64,000 bases of DNA from Palsa-504 sp963742795 (GCA_963742795.1 CAVUNL010000005.1:248001-312000), one strand, 5' to 3'; shown: positions 26,037-35,138, counted from the stretch's first letter. Notes: generated by a model from the sequence alone, not told the origin. Translations and numbers: made by a program.

Positions 26037-26807
26037 ATGAGCGACACGTACGCTCGGATCATGAGGCCTGCTGACGAGCCAGGGAAGCGGCGCGCGACGC
26101 GATCGGGAACGGGACGGCGATCGGGGGCGGCGCCCAGCCTGACGGCGGCACCCGCGCCGGTGAAACCCGCGCCGACGGAGGATCAGGAGCCGCCCGCGGA
26201 CCGCGCGGCAAGCCCCGCGGAGGCCATGTTCGCCGAGGCCGCGGCCGCGTTCCTGGCAGGCCGTGACGCGCAGGTCGGGCCCGGGTTCTCCTTTGAGGAC
26301 GTGCCCGCACCCAAGCGGCTGGCCCCGTACGCCTCGGCCATCGCGGCGACCGTCGAGCGGGACGGCGCGGATGTGGCCTGGGGACGGCTGGTGCTGCTCT
26401 ACGACCCGGACGGCCAGGAAAGCTGGGGCGGCGTATTCCGGCTGGTGGCCTACATCCGGGCCGACGTGGAGCCGGAAATCGCGGCCGACCCGCTGCTCGG
26501 CGAGGTCGGCTGGAGCTGGCTCTCAGAAGCGCTGGACGCGCACGTGCCCGGGTACGCGGTGCCGAGCGGCACGGTGACCCGGGTGATCACCGAAGGCTTC
26601 GGGGCCAAGCGGGACGAGCTGCCGCTCACCGGGTTCGAGCTGCGCGCGTCCTGGTCGCCGACCGGGCCCGGGAACCGCGCCGACGACAACGACCTGGACA
26701 CCCTCGACCTGTCGGCGCACATCTCGGCCTGGTGCGACTGCCTGTCCGCTGCGGCCGGCCTGGAACCGCCCGGCACGCGGGCGCTGCGGCCGACGGGGCG
26801 AGGGTGA
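26037..26807 (+). CDS. DUF3000 protein
   Basis: 256-residue actinobacterial protein. The first about 60 residues are disordered and Ala/Pro/Arg-rich; the conserved DUF3000 domain runs from MFAEAAAAFLAGR through DVPAPKRLAPYASAIAATV to LSAHISAWCDCLSAAAGLEPPG. An ATG at 26061 is an alternative start. Function is unknown. Its TGA overlaps the GTG of the RNase D gene (GTGA), as in many actinobacterial genomes where these two are neighbours, implying coupled translation. Confidence 0.88.
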   Translation: MSDTYARIMRPADEPGKRRATRSGTGRRSGAAPSLTAAPAPVKPAPTEDQEPPADRAASPAEAMFAEAAAAFLAGRDAQVGPGFSFEDVPAPKRLAPYASAIAATVERDGADVAWGRLVLLYDPDGQESWGGVFRLVAYIRADVEPEIAADPLLGEVGWSWLSEALDAHVPGYAVPSGTVTRVITEGFGAKRDELPLTGFELRASWSPTGPGNRADDNDLDTLDLSAHISAWCDCLSAAAGLEPPGTRALRPTGRG

Positions 26808-28060
26808 GCACAGACAGTGAGGTCAGCGGGCCTGGCGCGTCCGTCCCGTTGCTGGAACCGCGTGATGGCCTGCCCCCGGTCATACAGGATGAGGCCGCCC
26901 TGGCCGAGGCCATCGGCAGGCTAGCGAACGGCCACGGGCCCGTCGCCGTCGATGCTGAACGGGCCTCGGGATACCGCTACGGGCAGCGCGCCTACCTGGT
27001 CCAGCTCCGCCGCGCCGGGGCGGGCACGATGCTCATCGACCCCATCGCCTGCCCCGATCTGTCCGGGGTGGACGCGGCCCTGCGGGACGCGGAAGCCATC
27101 TTGCACGCGGCCTCGCAGGACCTGCCCTGCCTGGCCGAGGTCGGTTTCCGGCCGCGCCAGCTGTTCGACACCGAGCTGGCCGGGCGGCTGCTCGGCTACC
27201 CGAGGGTGGCCCTGGGCACGCTGGTCGAGGAGGTGCTCGGCTTCCACCTGGAGAAGGGCCATTCGGCCGCGGACTGGTCGGTCCGCCCGCTGCGGGAGGA
27301 ACTGCTGCGCTACGCGGCGCTGGACGTCGAGGTGCTGATCGAGCTGCGCGACGCGCTCGCGGCCGAACTCGCCGAACAGGGCAAAACCGGATGGGCCCGC
27401 CAGGAGTTCGCGGCGGCGCTCGCGGCCAAGCCGGCCGCGGCCCGGCCGGACCCGTGGCGCCGTACCTCGGGCATCCACCGGGTCCAGTCCCGCCGCGGGC
27501 TGGCCGTGGTCCGCGAGCTCTGGACGGTCAGGGACCGGATCGCCCAGGCCGCGGACCTGTCGCCGCGGCGCGTCCTGCCCGACAGCGCGATCATCGACGC
27601 GGCCCGGGCGCTTCCGACCAACGCCCCGCAGCTGTCGCGGATCAGCGGCTTCGCCGGCCGCCAGGCCCGGCGGCACGAGAAGGAATGGCTGGCGGCCGTG
27701 ACAAAGGCGCGGACCAGCGCGGACGGCGACCTGCCCGACGCCGCCAGCGGGCCGATACCCAGCGGGCCGCCGCCCGCGCATCGCTGGGCCGAGCGTGATC
27801 CGGCCGCCGCGGCCCGCCTGACCGCGGCGCGGGCGGCGGTGTCGGCCATCGCCGAAGCCAACAGGCTGCCGGTAGAGAACCTGCTTGCCCCCGAGGCCCT
27901 CCGCAGGCTCAGCTGGGACCCGCCGCAGCCATGCGACGCTGGGAGCGTGGCCGAGGTACTCGCAGGATACGGCGCGCGCCCCTGGCAGATCGAGCTCACA
28001 GCCGGTCCTGTGGCGAGCGCGCTGCTGGGTGCACGGGTGGACGGGGAAGATACCCTGTAG
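26804..28060 (+). CDS. rnd: Ribonuclease D-like 3'-5' exonuclease with HRDC domain
   Basis: DEDDy exoribonuclease of 418 residues that trims structured RNA 3' ends. Catalytic residues visible from the GTG start are Asp50 and Glu52 (VAVDAER), Asp107 (AASQDLPCL), Tyr170 and Asp174 (RYAALDVEVL). Two HRDC-type helical modules follow, e.g. RRGLAVVRELWTVRDRIAQ. The GTG overlaps the DUF3000 stop. The coding end lies just before the DedA gene. Confidence 0.9.
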   Translation: MSTDSEVSGPGASVPLLEPRDGLPPVIQDEAALAEAIGRLANGHGPVAVDAERASGYRYGQRAYLVQLRRAGAGTMLIDPIACPDLSGVDAALRDAEAILHAASQDLPCLAEVGFRPRQLFDTELAGRLLGYPRVALGTLVEEVLGFHLEKGHSAADWSVRPLREELLRYAALDVEVLIELRDALAAELAEQGKTGWARQEFAAALAAKPAAARPDPWRRTSGIHRVQSRRGLAVVRELWTVRDRIAQAADLSPRRVLPDSAIIDAARALPTNAPQLSRISGFAGRQARRHEKEWLAAVTKARTSADGDLPDAASGPIPSGPPPAHRWAERDPAAAARLTAARAAVSAIAEANRLPVENLLAPEALRRLSWDPPQPCDAGSVAEVLAGYGARPWQIELTAGPVASALLGARVDGEDTL

Positions 28061-28092
28061 GTTCACCGCCAAGGCGAGGGGCGATCGTACCG

Positions 28093-29118
28093 GTGCTGAC
28101 CACCGTAGCGGCCACGCTGGCGAATAACCCGCCACCGAAGCTGCCGGGTTTCCTCAATGTGGTGGGGGGCCAGCTCAACCACTACGGATACTGGGCCGTC
28201 CTGCTCCTGGTACTGCTTGAGGACTTCGGGATCCCTGTACCCGGCGAGACCATACTCATCGCCGCCGCGATCTTTGCGGGCGCAGGCAGGCTCAACGTCG
28301 TGACGGTGGGGATCGTGGGCTTCGTCGCGGCCGTCCTCGGGGACAACATCGGCTTCGCCATCGGGCATTTCGGCGGCCGTGCGCTCGCCCTGCGATGGGG
28401 CAAATACATCTTCCTGACCGAGGAGCGACTAGACAAGGCTGAGGTCTTTTTCAACCGGCACGGTGGCAAGATCATCGTGGTTGCGCGGTTCATCGAGGGA
28501 CTGCGCCAGGCGAACGGAATCATCGCCGGCATCAGCGGCATGCACTGGCGGCGTTTTGTCTTCTTCAACGCCATCGGTGCCGCTCTGTGGGTGGGAACCT
28601 GGGTGACCATCGGCTATACGGCCGGCAGCCACATCGACACGATCTACCACTACATCACCCAGTACTCCTTGTACGTGCTGATCGCGCTGGCGGTAGTGGT
28701 CGTGGCGCTCATCCTCCGGCACATCCTGCGCCGTCGCCGCCGGGCCCAGCACCGGGGAGCCGGCGAGCCACAGGAGAAACCCGAGGCCGTAGCCAGTTCT
28801 GAGATTCATGAGGAATCTGAGATGACTGAGCAGCTCGGGGCTCGGGAAGGTTCAGGGATCCAGGAGGGTGCTGGGATCGAGGCCAGCACGGTAACCCAGG
28901 GTGGCGCAGGGCCTCAGGATGGGGCGCAGGTCCAGGATGAGGCGCAGGTCCAGGATGAGGCGCACGGTCCAGGACGGGCGGGAGTCCAGAACAGGGCGCA
29001 GGTCCAGGACGACGGGGCGCAGGTCCAGGACGACGGGGCGCAGGTCCAGGACGACGGGGCGCAGGTTCAGGACGACGGGGCGCAGGTCCAGGAGAGCGCG
29101 AAGCCTAAGAGCTCGTAA
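28093..29118 (+). CDS. DedA family membrane protein with repetitive tail
   Basis: Integral membrane protein of about 341 residues. The DedA core is clear: GYWAVLLLVLLEDFGIPVPGE, the motif FxGR-like FFNRHGGKIIVVARFIEGLR and GISGMHWRRFVFFNAIGA, with a last helix VLIALAVVVVALILRHIL. DedA proteins act as undecaprenyl-phosphate or phospholipid translocases. After the last helix comes a basic patch and a tail of about 125 residues rich in Gln, Glu, Asp and Gly with tandem AQVQDDG units. GTG 28093 has GAGGGGCG upstream. The last 52 bp overlap the convergent MutT1-like gene. Confidence 0.87.
   Translation: MLTTVAATLANNPPPKLPGFLNVVGGQLNHYGYWAVLLLVLLEDFGIPVPGETILIAAAIFAGAGRLNVVTVGIVGFVAAVLGDNIGFAIGHFGGRALALRWGKYIFLTEERLDKAEVFFNRHGGKIIVVARFIEGLRQANGIIAGISGMHWRRFVFFNAIGAALWVGTWVTIGYTAGSHIDTIYHYITQYSLYVLIALAVVVVALILRHILRRRRRAQHRGAGEPQEKPEAVASSEIHEESEMTEQLGAREGSGIQEGAGIEASTVTQGGAGPQDGAQVQDEAQVQDEAHGPGRAGVQNRAQVQDDGAQVQDDGAQVQDDGAQVQDDGAQVQESAKPKSS
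28918..29095. repeat. 21-bp tandem repeats encoding AQVQDDG
   Basis: GCGCAGGTCCAGGACGACGGG recurs with little change at least four times in a row from about 29000, with degenerate units before it. It codes for the cytoplasmic tail of DedA and at its end overlaps the antisense 3' end of the MutT1-like gene. Confidence 0.8.
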
Positions 29119-30008
29119 CGTTCCAGGCCGACGAGCGTCCCCGCGGCCACGTGCAGGACCAGGAAGGCGCCCTTGGGCAGCGACGAGTCGAAATCCGCGA
29201 GCGCGGACGCGCCAAGCACCGAGCACGCGGCGGCCAGGGCTAGCGGCAGGTTCTCCCGGTGCAGGCAGGCGACCACGGGCTGGCCGGCCGCCACGAGGTT
29301 GCGGAACAGGTGCCGGAGAGTGTGAGCCCGGTCCGTTCGGTCAAAAAATGACTCTGCGGCCCGGTCGGGCACGGTCAGAACGGCCTTAGCCTCGACGGAC
29401 CCGCCGAACCTCTCGGCGTACGGGCGCACGCTCTCGGTACACCGCAGGGCGGGCGAACTGATCACCCGGGCGCGCGGAGCGAAGCAGGTCAGCAGGTCGG
29501 CCAGCAACAGCGCGTCCAGCACGCCCTCGGCGTCCAGCGGGCGCAGCAGGTCCTCCCCGGCCCACTCGTCCTTAGGGCCCGCCGAGGCGTGCCGGACCAG
29601 GATGATCGGCACCGTGGCGCGCGGCTGCAGGCTGGCGATCACGGCGGCGTCGTGGGGGTAGCTGAGCCGGTCCAGCACCTGCGGCAGTGGCAGCCAGCAC
29701 ACCGCGTCGATCTCGTTGCTGGCCGCGGCCTGGTCGTGCGCGGCGAGCGTGGCCCAGTAGTCGACCTGCTTGGGCCGGCCGCGGACCAGGTATTCCACGG
29801 TGCGCAGCCGGGGGCCGAGCACGGGGCGCACGCTGGTCTCCTCGAGGACCTCGCGGGTCGCGGTGAGCAGCACATGCTCGCCGGGCTCGCGCTTGCCCTT
29901 GGGCAGCGACCAGTCGTCGTACTTGGGCCGGTGTACCAGGAGCACCTCGATCCCATGCCCGGCCGGGCGCCACAGCACGGCGCCCGCCGAGAGGATTACG
30001 TCGCTCAC
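29067..30008 (-). CDS. MutT1-like Nudix hydrolase with histidine phosphatase domain
   Basis: Two-domain protein of 313 residues. The N-terminal Nudix box starts at Gly38 (GKREPGEHVLLTATREVLEE). The C-terminal histidine-phosphatase domain has the LVRHASAGP catalytic motif near residue 137, with VISSPALRCTESV and ACLHRENLP. The layout matches mycobacterial MutT1, which hydrolyses 8-oxo-dGTP and diadenosine polyphosphates. It is probably co-transcribed after ppk1 (37 bp downstream). The C-terminus overlaps the repetitive DedA tail on the other strand. Confidence 0.9.
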   Translation of the reverse strand: MSDVILSAGAVLWRPAGHGIEVLLVHRPKYDDWSLPKGKREPGEHVLLTATREVLEETSVRPVLGPRLRTVEYLVRGRPKQVDYWATLAAHDQAAASNEIDAVCWLPLPQVLDRLSYPHDAAVIASLQPRATVPIILVRHASAGPKDEWAGEDLLRPLDAEGVLDALLLADLLTCFAPRARVISSPALRCTESVRPYAERFGGSVEAKAVLTVPDRAAESFFDRTDRAHTLRHLFRNLVAAGQPVVACLHRENLPLALAAACSVLGASALADFDSSLPKGAFLVLHVAAGTLVGLERYELLGFALSWTCAPSS

Positions 30009-30044
30009 CAGCGGGGGCCCATCAGCCGCGCTTCCCGGCCGTGC

Positions 30045-32117
30045 TCACCAGCCGACCGGTAACCCTGGCTCATCGGCCGAACGGACCCGACGTTCCCGGA
30101 CCAGAGTCTCCTGGATGTCCCGCAGCGGATGGCCGGACTCGTCCCGGCTGTGCCGGGTCCAGTAGCCGTCCGGGTTCAGCCACCAGGAGGACGTGCCGTC
30201 GTCCATGCCGAGGTCGAGCAGGCCGCGCAGCCGCCGCTGATGGCCGGGTTCGGTCACCAGCACGAGCAGTTCCACCCGGCGGTCCAGGTTCCGGTGCATC
30301 ATGTCGGCGCTGCCGATCCAGATCTGGCTGTCGTCGTCGTCACCGACACCGAAGGCGTAGACGCGGGAGTGCTCGAGGAACCGGCCGAGCACGCTGCGGA
30401 CCGTGATCCTCTCGGACAGCCCGGGGATACCCGGCCGCAGCGTGCAGATGCCCCGGATCCACAGGTCGACGCGGACTCCGGACTGGGAGGCCCGGTAGAG
30501 CGCGTCGATCACCACCTCGTCGACGAGCGCGTTGGACTTGAAGACGATCCGGGCGGGCAGGCCCGCCCGGCTCCGTTCGGCCTGCCGGTCGATCCGGCTT
30601 ACGATGCCGTTGCGCAGTTCCTCCGGGGCGACCAGCAGCCTGCGGTACGAACCGTTGCGCGTGTACCCGGTGAGGTGGTTGAACAGGGCGGTAACGTCCT
30701 CGCCGACGGCCGGGTCGGCGGTGAGCAGGCCGAAGTCCTCGTACAGCCGGGCCGTGGTCGGATGGTAGTTGCCGGTGCCGAGGTGGCAGTACCGCCGCAG
30801 CGTGCCGTCGGTCTCCTGCCGCACGATGAGCGCTACCTTGCAGTGCGTCTTGAGGCCGAGGAAGCCGTAGACGACGTGGCAGCCGGCCTGCTCGAGCTTG
30901 CGGGCCCACGCGATGTTAGCCCGCTCGTCGAAGCGGGCCTTGATCTCCACCACCACGACGACCTGCTTGCCCGCCTCGGCCGCGTCGATGAGCGCGTCCA
31001 CGATCGGCGACTGCCCGCTGGTCCGGTACAGCGTCTGTTTGATCGCGAGCACGCCCGGGTCCTCGGCGGCCTCCTCGATGAGCCGCTCGACCGACGCGGC
31101 GAACGAGTCGTAGGGGTGCTGGACGAGGATGTCGCGTTCGGCGATGGCGGTAAAGATGCTGGTGTCCTGCGGGATCTCCCGGGTGGAGGGAACGAACGCG
31201 GGGTAGCGCAGCTCGCCGATATTCAGGTCGGCGATGGCGGACAGCCCGCTGAGGTCGAGCGGTCCCGGCACCCGGTATACGGCGCGCGAGTCGATGTCGA
31301 GCTCGGTGACCAGCCGCTCCAGCACGTCGGCCGACATGGAGTCCTCGACCTCGAGGCGCACCGCGGGCTCGAACCGGCGCCGGACCAGTTCCCGCTCCAT
31401 GGCCTGGAGCAGGTTCTCGGTGAGGTCCTCGTCCACTTCGAGGTCCCGGATCCGGGTGACGCGGAAGACGTGCTGCTCGAGCACCTCGACCCCGCCGAAC
31501 AGGTCGGCCATGTGCGCAGCGATGACATCCTCGATCGGCACGAACCGGTTCTGCGCCACAGCGAGGAACCTGGGCAGCAGCGGCGGCACCTTGACCCGGG
31601 CGAAGACGGTGGAGTCCGTCCTGGTGTCGGCGATCATGACGGCCAGGTTGAGCGACAGGCCGGAGATGAACGGGAACGGGTGCGCCGGGTCTACCACCAG
31701 CGGGGTGAGCACCGGGTAGATGCGCTGGCGGAACAACTCGCTGAGGTTGTCGCGTTCGCTGCCCGACATTTCCTTCCAGCGCAGGATCTCGATCCCGTGC
31801 TCGGCCAGTTCGGGGTTGATCCGCTCGCTGAACACCCGGGCGTGCCTGACGGTCAGCTCTCCCGCCAGCTCCAGCGTGTTCTCCAGCACCTGGCGGGGCA
31901 GCCGCACGCCGGGGCCCTCGACCGGGAAGCCGGCCACCATCCGGCGCACCAGCCCGGCCACCCGGACCATGAAGAACTCGTCCAGGTTGTTCGCGAAGAT
32001 GGCCAGGAACCGCACCCGCTCGAGCAGCGGGACGGATTCGTCCTCGGCGAGTTCGAGGACACGTTCGTTGAACCTGAGCCAGCTCTCCTCGCGGTCCAGG
32101 AAGCGTTCCTCGGGCAA
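30045..32117 (-). CDS. ppk1: Polyphosphate kinase 1
   Basis: Membrane-associated enzyme that polymerises ATP gamma-phosphate into polyphosphate. 690 residues with the N domain opening RFLDREESWLRFNERVLELA, the head domain, and two C domains. The phosphohistidine region GLKTHCKVALIV lies near residue 425. The second histidine motif is in SQIWIGSADMMHRNLDRRVE. The start is TTG 32117 with GGAGG about 9 bases upstream. The MutT1-like gene follows on the same strand. Coupling of polyphosphate and nucleotide clean-up genes is common in actinobacteria. Confidence 0.95.
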   Translation of the reverse strand: MPEERFLDREESWLRFNERVLELAEDESVPLLERVRFLAIFANNLDEFFMVRVAGLVRRMVAGFPVEGPGVRLPRQVLENTLELAGELTVRHARVFSERINPELAEHGIEILRWKEMSGSERDNLSELFRQRIYPVLTPLVVDPAHPFPFISGLSLNLAVMIADTRTDSTVFARVKVPPLLPRFLAVAQNRFVPIEDVIAAHMADLFGGVEVLEQHVFRVTRIRDLEVDEDLTENLLQAMERELVRRRFEPAVRLEVEDSMSADVLERLVTELDIDSRAVYRVPGPLDLSGLSAIADLNIGELRYPAFVPSTREIPQDTSIFTAIAERDILVQHPYDSFAASVERLIEEAAEDPGVLAIKQTLYRTSGQSPIVDALIDAAEAGKQVVVVVEIKARFDERANIAWARKLEQAGCHVVYGFLGLKTHCKVALIVRQETDGTLRRYCHLGTGNYHPTTARLYEDFGLLTADPAVGEDVTALFNHLTGYTRNGSYRRLLVAPEELRNGIVSRIDRQAERSRAGLPARIVFKSNALVDEVVIDALYRASQSGVRVDLWIRGICTLRPGIPGLSERITVRSVLGRFLEHSRVYAFGVGDDDDSQIWIGSADMMHRNLDRRVELLVLVTEPGHQRRLRGLLDLGMDDGTSSWWLNPDGYWTRHSRDESGHPLRDIQETLVRERRVRSADEPGLPVGW

Positions 32118-32420
32118 CTCGCCTTCCTCCCCCTGGCCCCCCGGGCGGCCGTGTCAGCCTCGGCTAGGCGCGTCGCGTCGCGCGGTCGCTGGTACACGCC
32201 ATCGTACGTTCCTTCGTACGATCCCTCGTCCGATCCTCCGGCCGGGGAGATGCTCGATCTGGCTCATACCCATGACACCCATTCTCCCGCCCTGCGATGA
32301 CCAGGAAACGTTCAAGACCGTTTATAAACTCTTAAACCCCTTTTCCGAACGGACATTTTGTGCCCGCCCACAGTCACGGCTTTGTGCTGGTCGTGGCGGG
32401 CGCTTGGCCGCGGTTTTGTT
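32118..32420. promoter_or_regulatory. Intergenic region upstream of ppk1
   Basis: 303 bp between the ppk1 start and the stop of the DUF4232 gene, both on the minus strand. An AT-rich block near 32310-32345 (GTTCAAGACCG then TTTATAAACTC then TTAAACCCC) stands out. It has a rough 11-bp periodicity like PhoP boxes but the match is too loose to call. No reading frame with coding bias is seen. Confidence 0.4.
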
Positions 32421-33047
32421 TCAGGGCACAGGGAACCCGGGGATGCCGGGGCGCGGCTGGATCGCCTGCACGCTCATGAATTTCAGGCCCTTCTTGGAAC
32501 AGGCAGGCAGGTGAATGGGCACGAACGCGGGGCGGACCTGGTCGGGTGGCGTGACCCGCAGTTCGGGCGCCGTCACCTGCGCGCACGCGGTCGGCCCGAA
32601 CGTCCCGGTGCTCGTGATGCGGAGCACCGAGTGCGCCGTCTGCCCAGGTGCGAGCGTCACCGGCCGGGGACGGACCGATGTGTCGTGGGCCGCCGCACTG
32701 CCGATCTGGGTCCCGCCGGTCTGGTCGCCGGCGTAAGCCGATACGTCGGGGTAGCCGTACAGGCTGCACACCCGGGCGGAGACGTTGGTGAACTCCAGGG
32801 TGTAGTAGGTGCCGCTGGGCTGGATGCGGTCTGCGGTGGCCGATCCCGCGGTCTGCGCGAGACCGAGCCAAGCCTCGAGCCCCGACGTGGCGCAGGGGCT
32901 CTGGGTCAGGTTCCAGGATAGGGCGGCGTGATCAGGGCGGGCCGGGGCGCGGCTGAGCGTAACGGCGAGTGCGGCAGTGCCTGCGAAGGCCACCACCGCG
33001 ATCACGCGCCACGCGATATGGCCGTACTTCGTCACCGCTGACCCCAT
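32421..33047 (-). CDS. DUF4232 membrane-anchored protein
   Basis: 208-residue exported protein. Residues about 12-32 (AWRVIAVVAFAGTAALAVTL) form a signal anchor. The DUF4232 domain follows with its paired cysteines (SPCATSGLEAWLG, ARVCSLYGYP, GPTACAQ, HLPACSK) and the LEFTNVSA strand. DUF4232 proteins are common in actinobacterial envelopes; function unknown. The gene is co-directed with ppk1 but about 300 bp upstream of it. Confidence 0.85.
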   Translation of the reverse strand: MGSAVTKYGHIAWRVIAVVAFAGTAALAVTLSRAPARPDHAALSWNLTQSPCATSGLEAWLGLAQTAGSATADRIQPSGTYYTLEFTNVSARVCSLYGYPDVSAYAGDQTGGTQIGSAAAHDTSVRPRPVTLAPGQTAHSVLRITSTGTFGPTACAQVTAPELRVTPPDQVRPAFVPIHLPACSKKGLKFMSVQAIQPRPGIPGFPVP

Positions 33048-33185
33048 CTGGCGATGCCTGGACGATCCCCCGCGCGAGATCGCGCCAACCTTATACCTAC
33101 TGTTTTAGTTCTCTTCGAGCCGATTTCCTAGGCCCATCCCATTTGCGTAATTCCGAGACGGTGGGTCCGCACGTATCGTGACCAC

Positions 33186-34982
33186 ATGGGTGCCGAGCCG
33201 GCTGCGCGTCAGCCCGCGCCGCTGCGGCGGAACCGGGACTTCCAGCTCCTGTGGGGTGGCCAGGCGGTCTCGCTGCTCGGCTCGCAGACCTCGAAGATCG
33301 CCTATCCGCTGCTGGTCCTGGCCATGACCGGCTCGCCGGCCAAGGCCGGGATCGCCGGCTTCGCGGCCATGCTCGGCTACCTGCTGTTCCCGCTGCCGGC
33401 CGGGGGCCTGGCCGACCGGCATGACCGCAAGCGGATCATGATCGCCTGCGACGCGATCCGGCTCGCCGCGGTGGGCAGCATCGCGGTGGCCGGCTGGGCC
33501 GCGCACATCACGTACGTGCAGGTGCTGGTGGCGGGGTTCGCCGAGGGCGCGGCGAGCGTGTTCTTCGGCGTGGCCCAGCGGGCGGCGCTGCCGATGCTCG
33601 TGCACCCGTCCCAGCGGTCGGTGGCCGTCTCGCAGAACGAGGCGCGGCAGAACGCGGCGCAACTGGCCGGCCCGGCGCTGGGCGGCGCGCTATTCGGGCT
33701 ATCTTGGGCCGCGCCGTTCGCCGCGGACGCGCTGTCCTATCTGGCCTCGCTGGTCACGCTACCGTTCATCAAGGCGCCGATGCAGGTTGTTGTGCCTGCT
33801 CCGTCTGCTGTGCCTGCTCCGTCTGCTGTGCCTGCTCCGTCTGCTGTGCCTGCTGTGCCTGCTCCGGCGGCCTCCCGGAAGCTGCGGGCTGAGGTTGGCG
33901 AGGGGCTGGCCTTTACCTGGCGGCAGCCGTTCCTGCGCTACAGCGCGTTCTTCGCCGCCTCGGTGAACGTCTTGCTGCAGGTCATGACCCTGGGCCTGAT
34001 CGTGCTGGCCCGGCACGACGGGGCCTCCTCGGCGCAGATCGGCCTCATCGTGGGGTGCATGGGCGCCGGAGGCCTGGCCGGCGCGTTCGCCGCGCCCTGG
34101 GTCCAGCGCAGTATCCCGGCCGGGATCACCATCACCGCGTGCATGTGGACCTGGGCCGTCCTGCTGACGCTGATCGTGCTGGTCCGCGTGCCGCTGTGGC
34201 TGTGCCCGATCGTGACCGTGTTCGGCTTCGTCGGGCCGTCCTGGAACGTCTCGGTCCAGACCTACCGCATGCAAATCACGCCGAACGAGCTGCTGGGCCG
34301 GACCAGCAGCGTCACCCTGCAGGTCGGCTGGGGGGTCATCCCGCTCGGGTCACTGCTGGCCGGGTTCCTGCTGCAGGCGCTGTCGCCGGCCGCCACGATA
34401 ACCGTGGTCGCCGCGGGAATGGCGGTCACGGCACTTGCGGCCACCGTCGTGGCGCCGGTCCGCGACGCGCAGGCGGACCCCGGGGGCTCCGGGGTCCGCC
34501 GCCGACGCCGCGAGCGCGGCTCCGGCCTCCGGCTGAGCGCCTTGCGCGGCGCTGCGGCCCGGGCGGTGTCAGGCCGCGCCGTAGTGCTGCGGCCCGGCGG
34601 TGTTACGCCGGGGAGCCCAGATCGGCGGCGAAGGCGGCCAGGTCGAGCAGGTGGAGCAGCGCGTCGCACCACCGCTCCCCCGGCGGCCGGTCGTCGAAAT
34701 GCCCCAGGCACTCGTTGGCCGCGTCCAGGATCGCCCGCAGCACCGCGCCGTCGTTGCTGCGCGGATCGGGGGCCTGCTGGCTGTCGAGTACGGGCGGTAC
34801 GGGCATCAGCGGGTCCGCTGAAGCCGGCTCGCCGTCCAAGATCGCCGCCGCCTTCTGGGCCACGGCCAGGCCGAGCGTCCCGGCTAGCAGCAACCTTTGC
34901 ATCATCAGGACGCCATTGTGGTTCGTCATGTCCGCTTGCCTCTCCATCGTCCACGGTGGCCGTCCCGCCTTCGGTTCCATGA
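33186..34982 (+). CDS. MFS transporter with aberrant C-terminal tail
   Basis: Major facilitator protein of the multidrug/enterobactin-exporter type. The core covers residues 1 to about 425: NRDFQLLWGGQAVSLLGSQ, motif-A-like GGLADRHDRKRIM, QNEARQNAAQLAGPALGGAL and twelve predicted helices. The loop between the two halves has a VPAPSA tandem repeat. After VVAPVRDAQAD the frame runs on as an Arg/Pro-rich tail of about 170 residues that is antisense to the gene at 34603-34929 and crosses a strong hairpin at 34472-34500. The tail is probably not original; a lost stop or a one-base shift is likely. Confidence 0.82.
   Translation: MGAEPAARQPAPLRRNRDFQLLWGGQAVSLLGSQTSKIAYPLLVLAMTGSPAKAGIAGFAAMLGYLLFPLPAGGLADRHDRKRIMIACDAIRLAAVGSIAVAGWAAHITYVQVLVAGFAEGAASVFFGVAQRAALPMLVHPSQRSVAVSQNEARQNAAQLAGPALGGALFGLSWAAPFAADALSYLASLVTLPFIKAPMQVVVPAPSAVPAPSAVPAPSAVPAVPAPAASRKLRAEVGEGLAFTWRQPFLRYSAFFAASVNVLLQVMTLGLIVLARHDGASSAQIGLIVGCMGAGGLAGAFAAPWVQRSIPAGITITACMWTWAVLLTLIVLVRVPLWLCPIVTVFGFVGPSWNVSVQTYRMQITPNELLGRTSSVTLQVGWGVIPLGSLLAGFLLQALSPAATITVVAAGMAVTALAATVVAPVRDAQADPGGSGVRRRRRERGSGLRLSALRGAAARAVSGRAVVLRPGGVTPGSPDRRRRRPGRAGGAARRTTAPPAAGRRNAPGTRWPRPGSPAAPRRRCCADRGPAGCRVRAVRASAGPLKPARRPRSPPPSGPRPGRASRLAATFASSGRHCGSSCPLASPSSTVAVPPSVP
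33789..33862. repeat. 18-bp tandem repeat in MFS central loop
   Basis: GTGCCTGCTCCGTCTGCT is repeated about three times, followed by partial units, encoding VPAPSA in the cytoplasmic loop of the MFS protein. Confidence 0.75.
34472..34500 (+). terminator. Strong GC hairpin at end of MFS core
   Basis: Perfect 12-bp arms (GGCGGACCCCGG and CCGGGGTCCGCC) with loop GGGCT. It sits exactly where the conserved MFS sequence ends. It looks like an intrinsic terminator although the annotated frame continues through it. Confidence 0.55.
34603..34929 (-). CDS. Small hypothetical protein
   Basis: 108-residue protein from ATG 34929, with GGAGAGG about 9 bases upstream and consistently high GC3. It begins MTNHNGVLMMQRLLLAGTL with a weakly hydrophobic segment, then an acidic helical part (RAILDAANECLGHFDDRPPG, WCDALLHLLDLAAFAADLG). 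No family recognised. It is antisense to the doubtful tail of the MFS frame, which favours this strand as the real one. It lies downstream of fprA on the same strand but after a hairpin terminator. Confidence 0.6.
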   Translation of the reverse strand: MTNHNGVLMMQRLLLAGTLGLAVAQKAAAILDGEPASADPLMPVPPVLDSQQAPDPRSNDGAVLRAILDAANECLGHFDDRPPGERWCDALLHLLDLAAFAADLGSPA

Positions 34983-35102
34983 TGCGGACACCCAGTGACA
35001 TTCTTGGTTAGACGCCTGACCTGTCCCCCGCGTAACTTCTGTACCAGCCGCTTGTTTCCAGCGCAGTCCGGTCGCCGGCGCCCGCGGGCCGCCAATGACC
35101 GT

Positions 35103-35138
35103 GGACAGCTACTGGTGCCATACCACCAGTAACTGTCC
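35103..35138 (-). terminator. Hairpin terminator after fprA
   Basis: 14-bp arms (GGACAGCTACTGGT and ACCAGTAACTGTCC) pair with one mismatch around an 8-base loop, 39 bp past the fprA stop. No U-tract follows. Confidence 0.6.

Noticed and set aside
30129..32300. 723-codon plus-strand frame
   Set aside because: Shadow of ppk1; the minus strand has every catalytic motif of polyphosphate kinase.
32300..32350. PhoP box upstream of ppk1
   Set aside because: The AT-rich block has a loose 11-bp periodicity, but the repeats do not match the GTTCACC consensus well enough.
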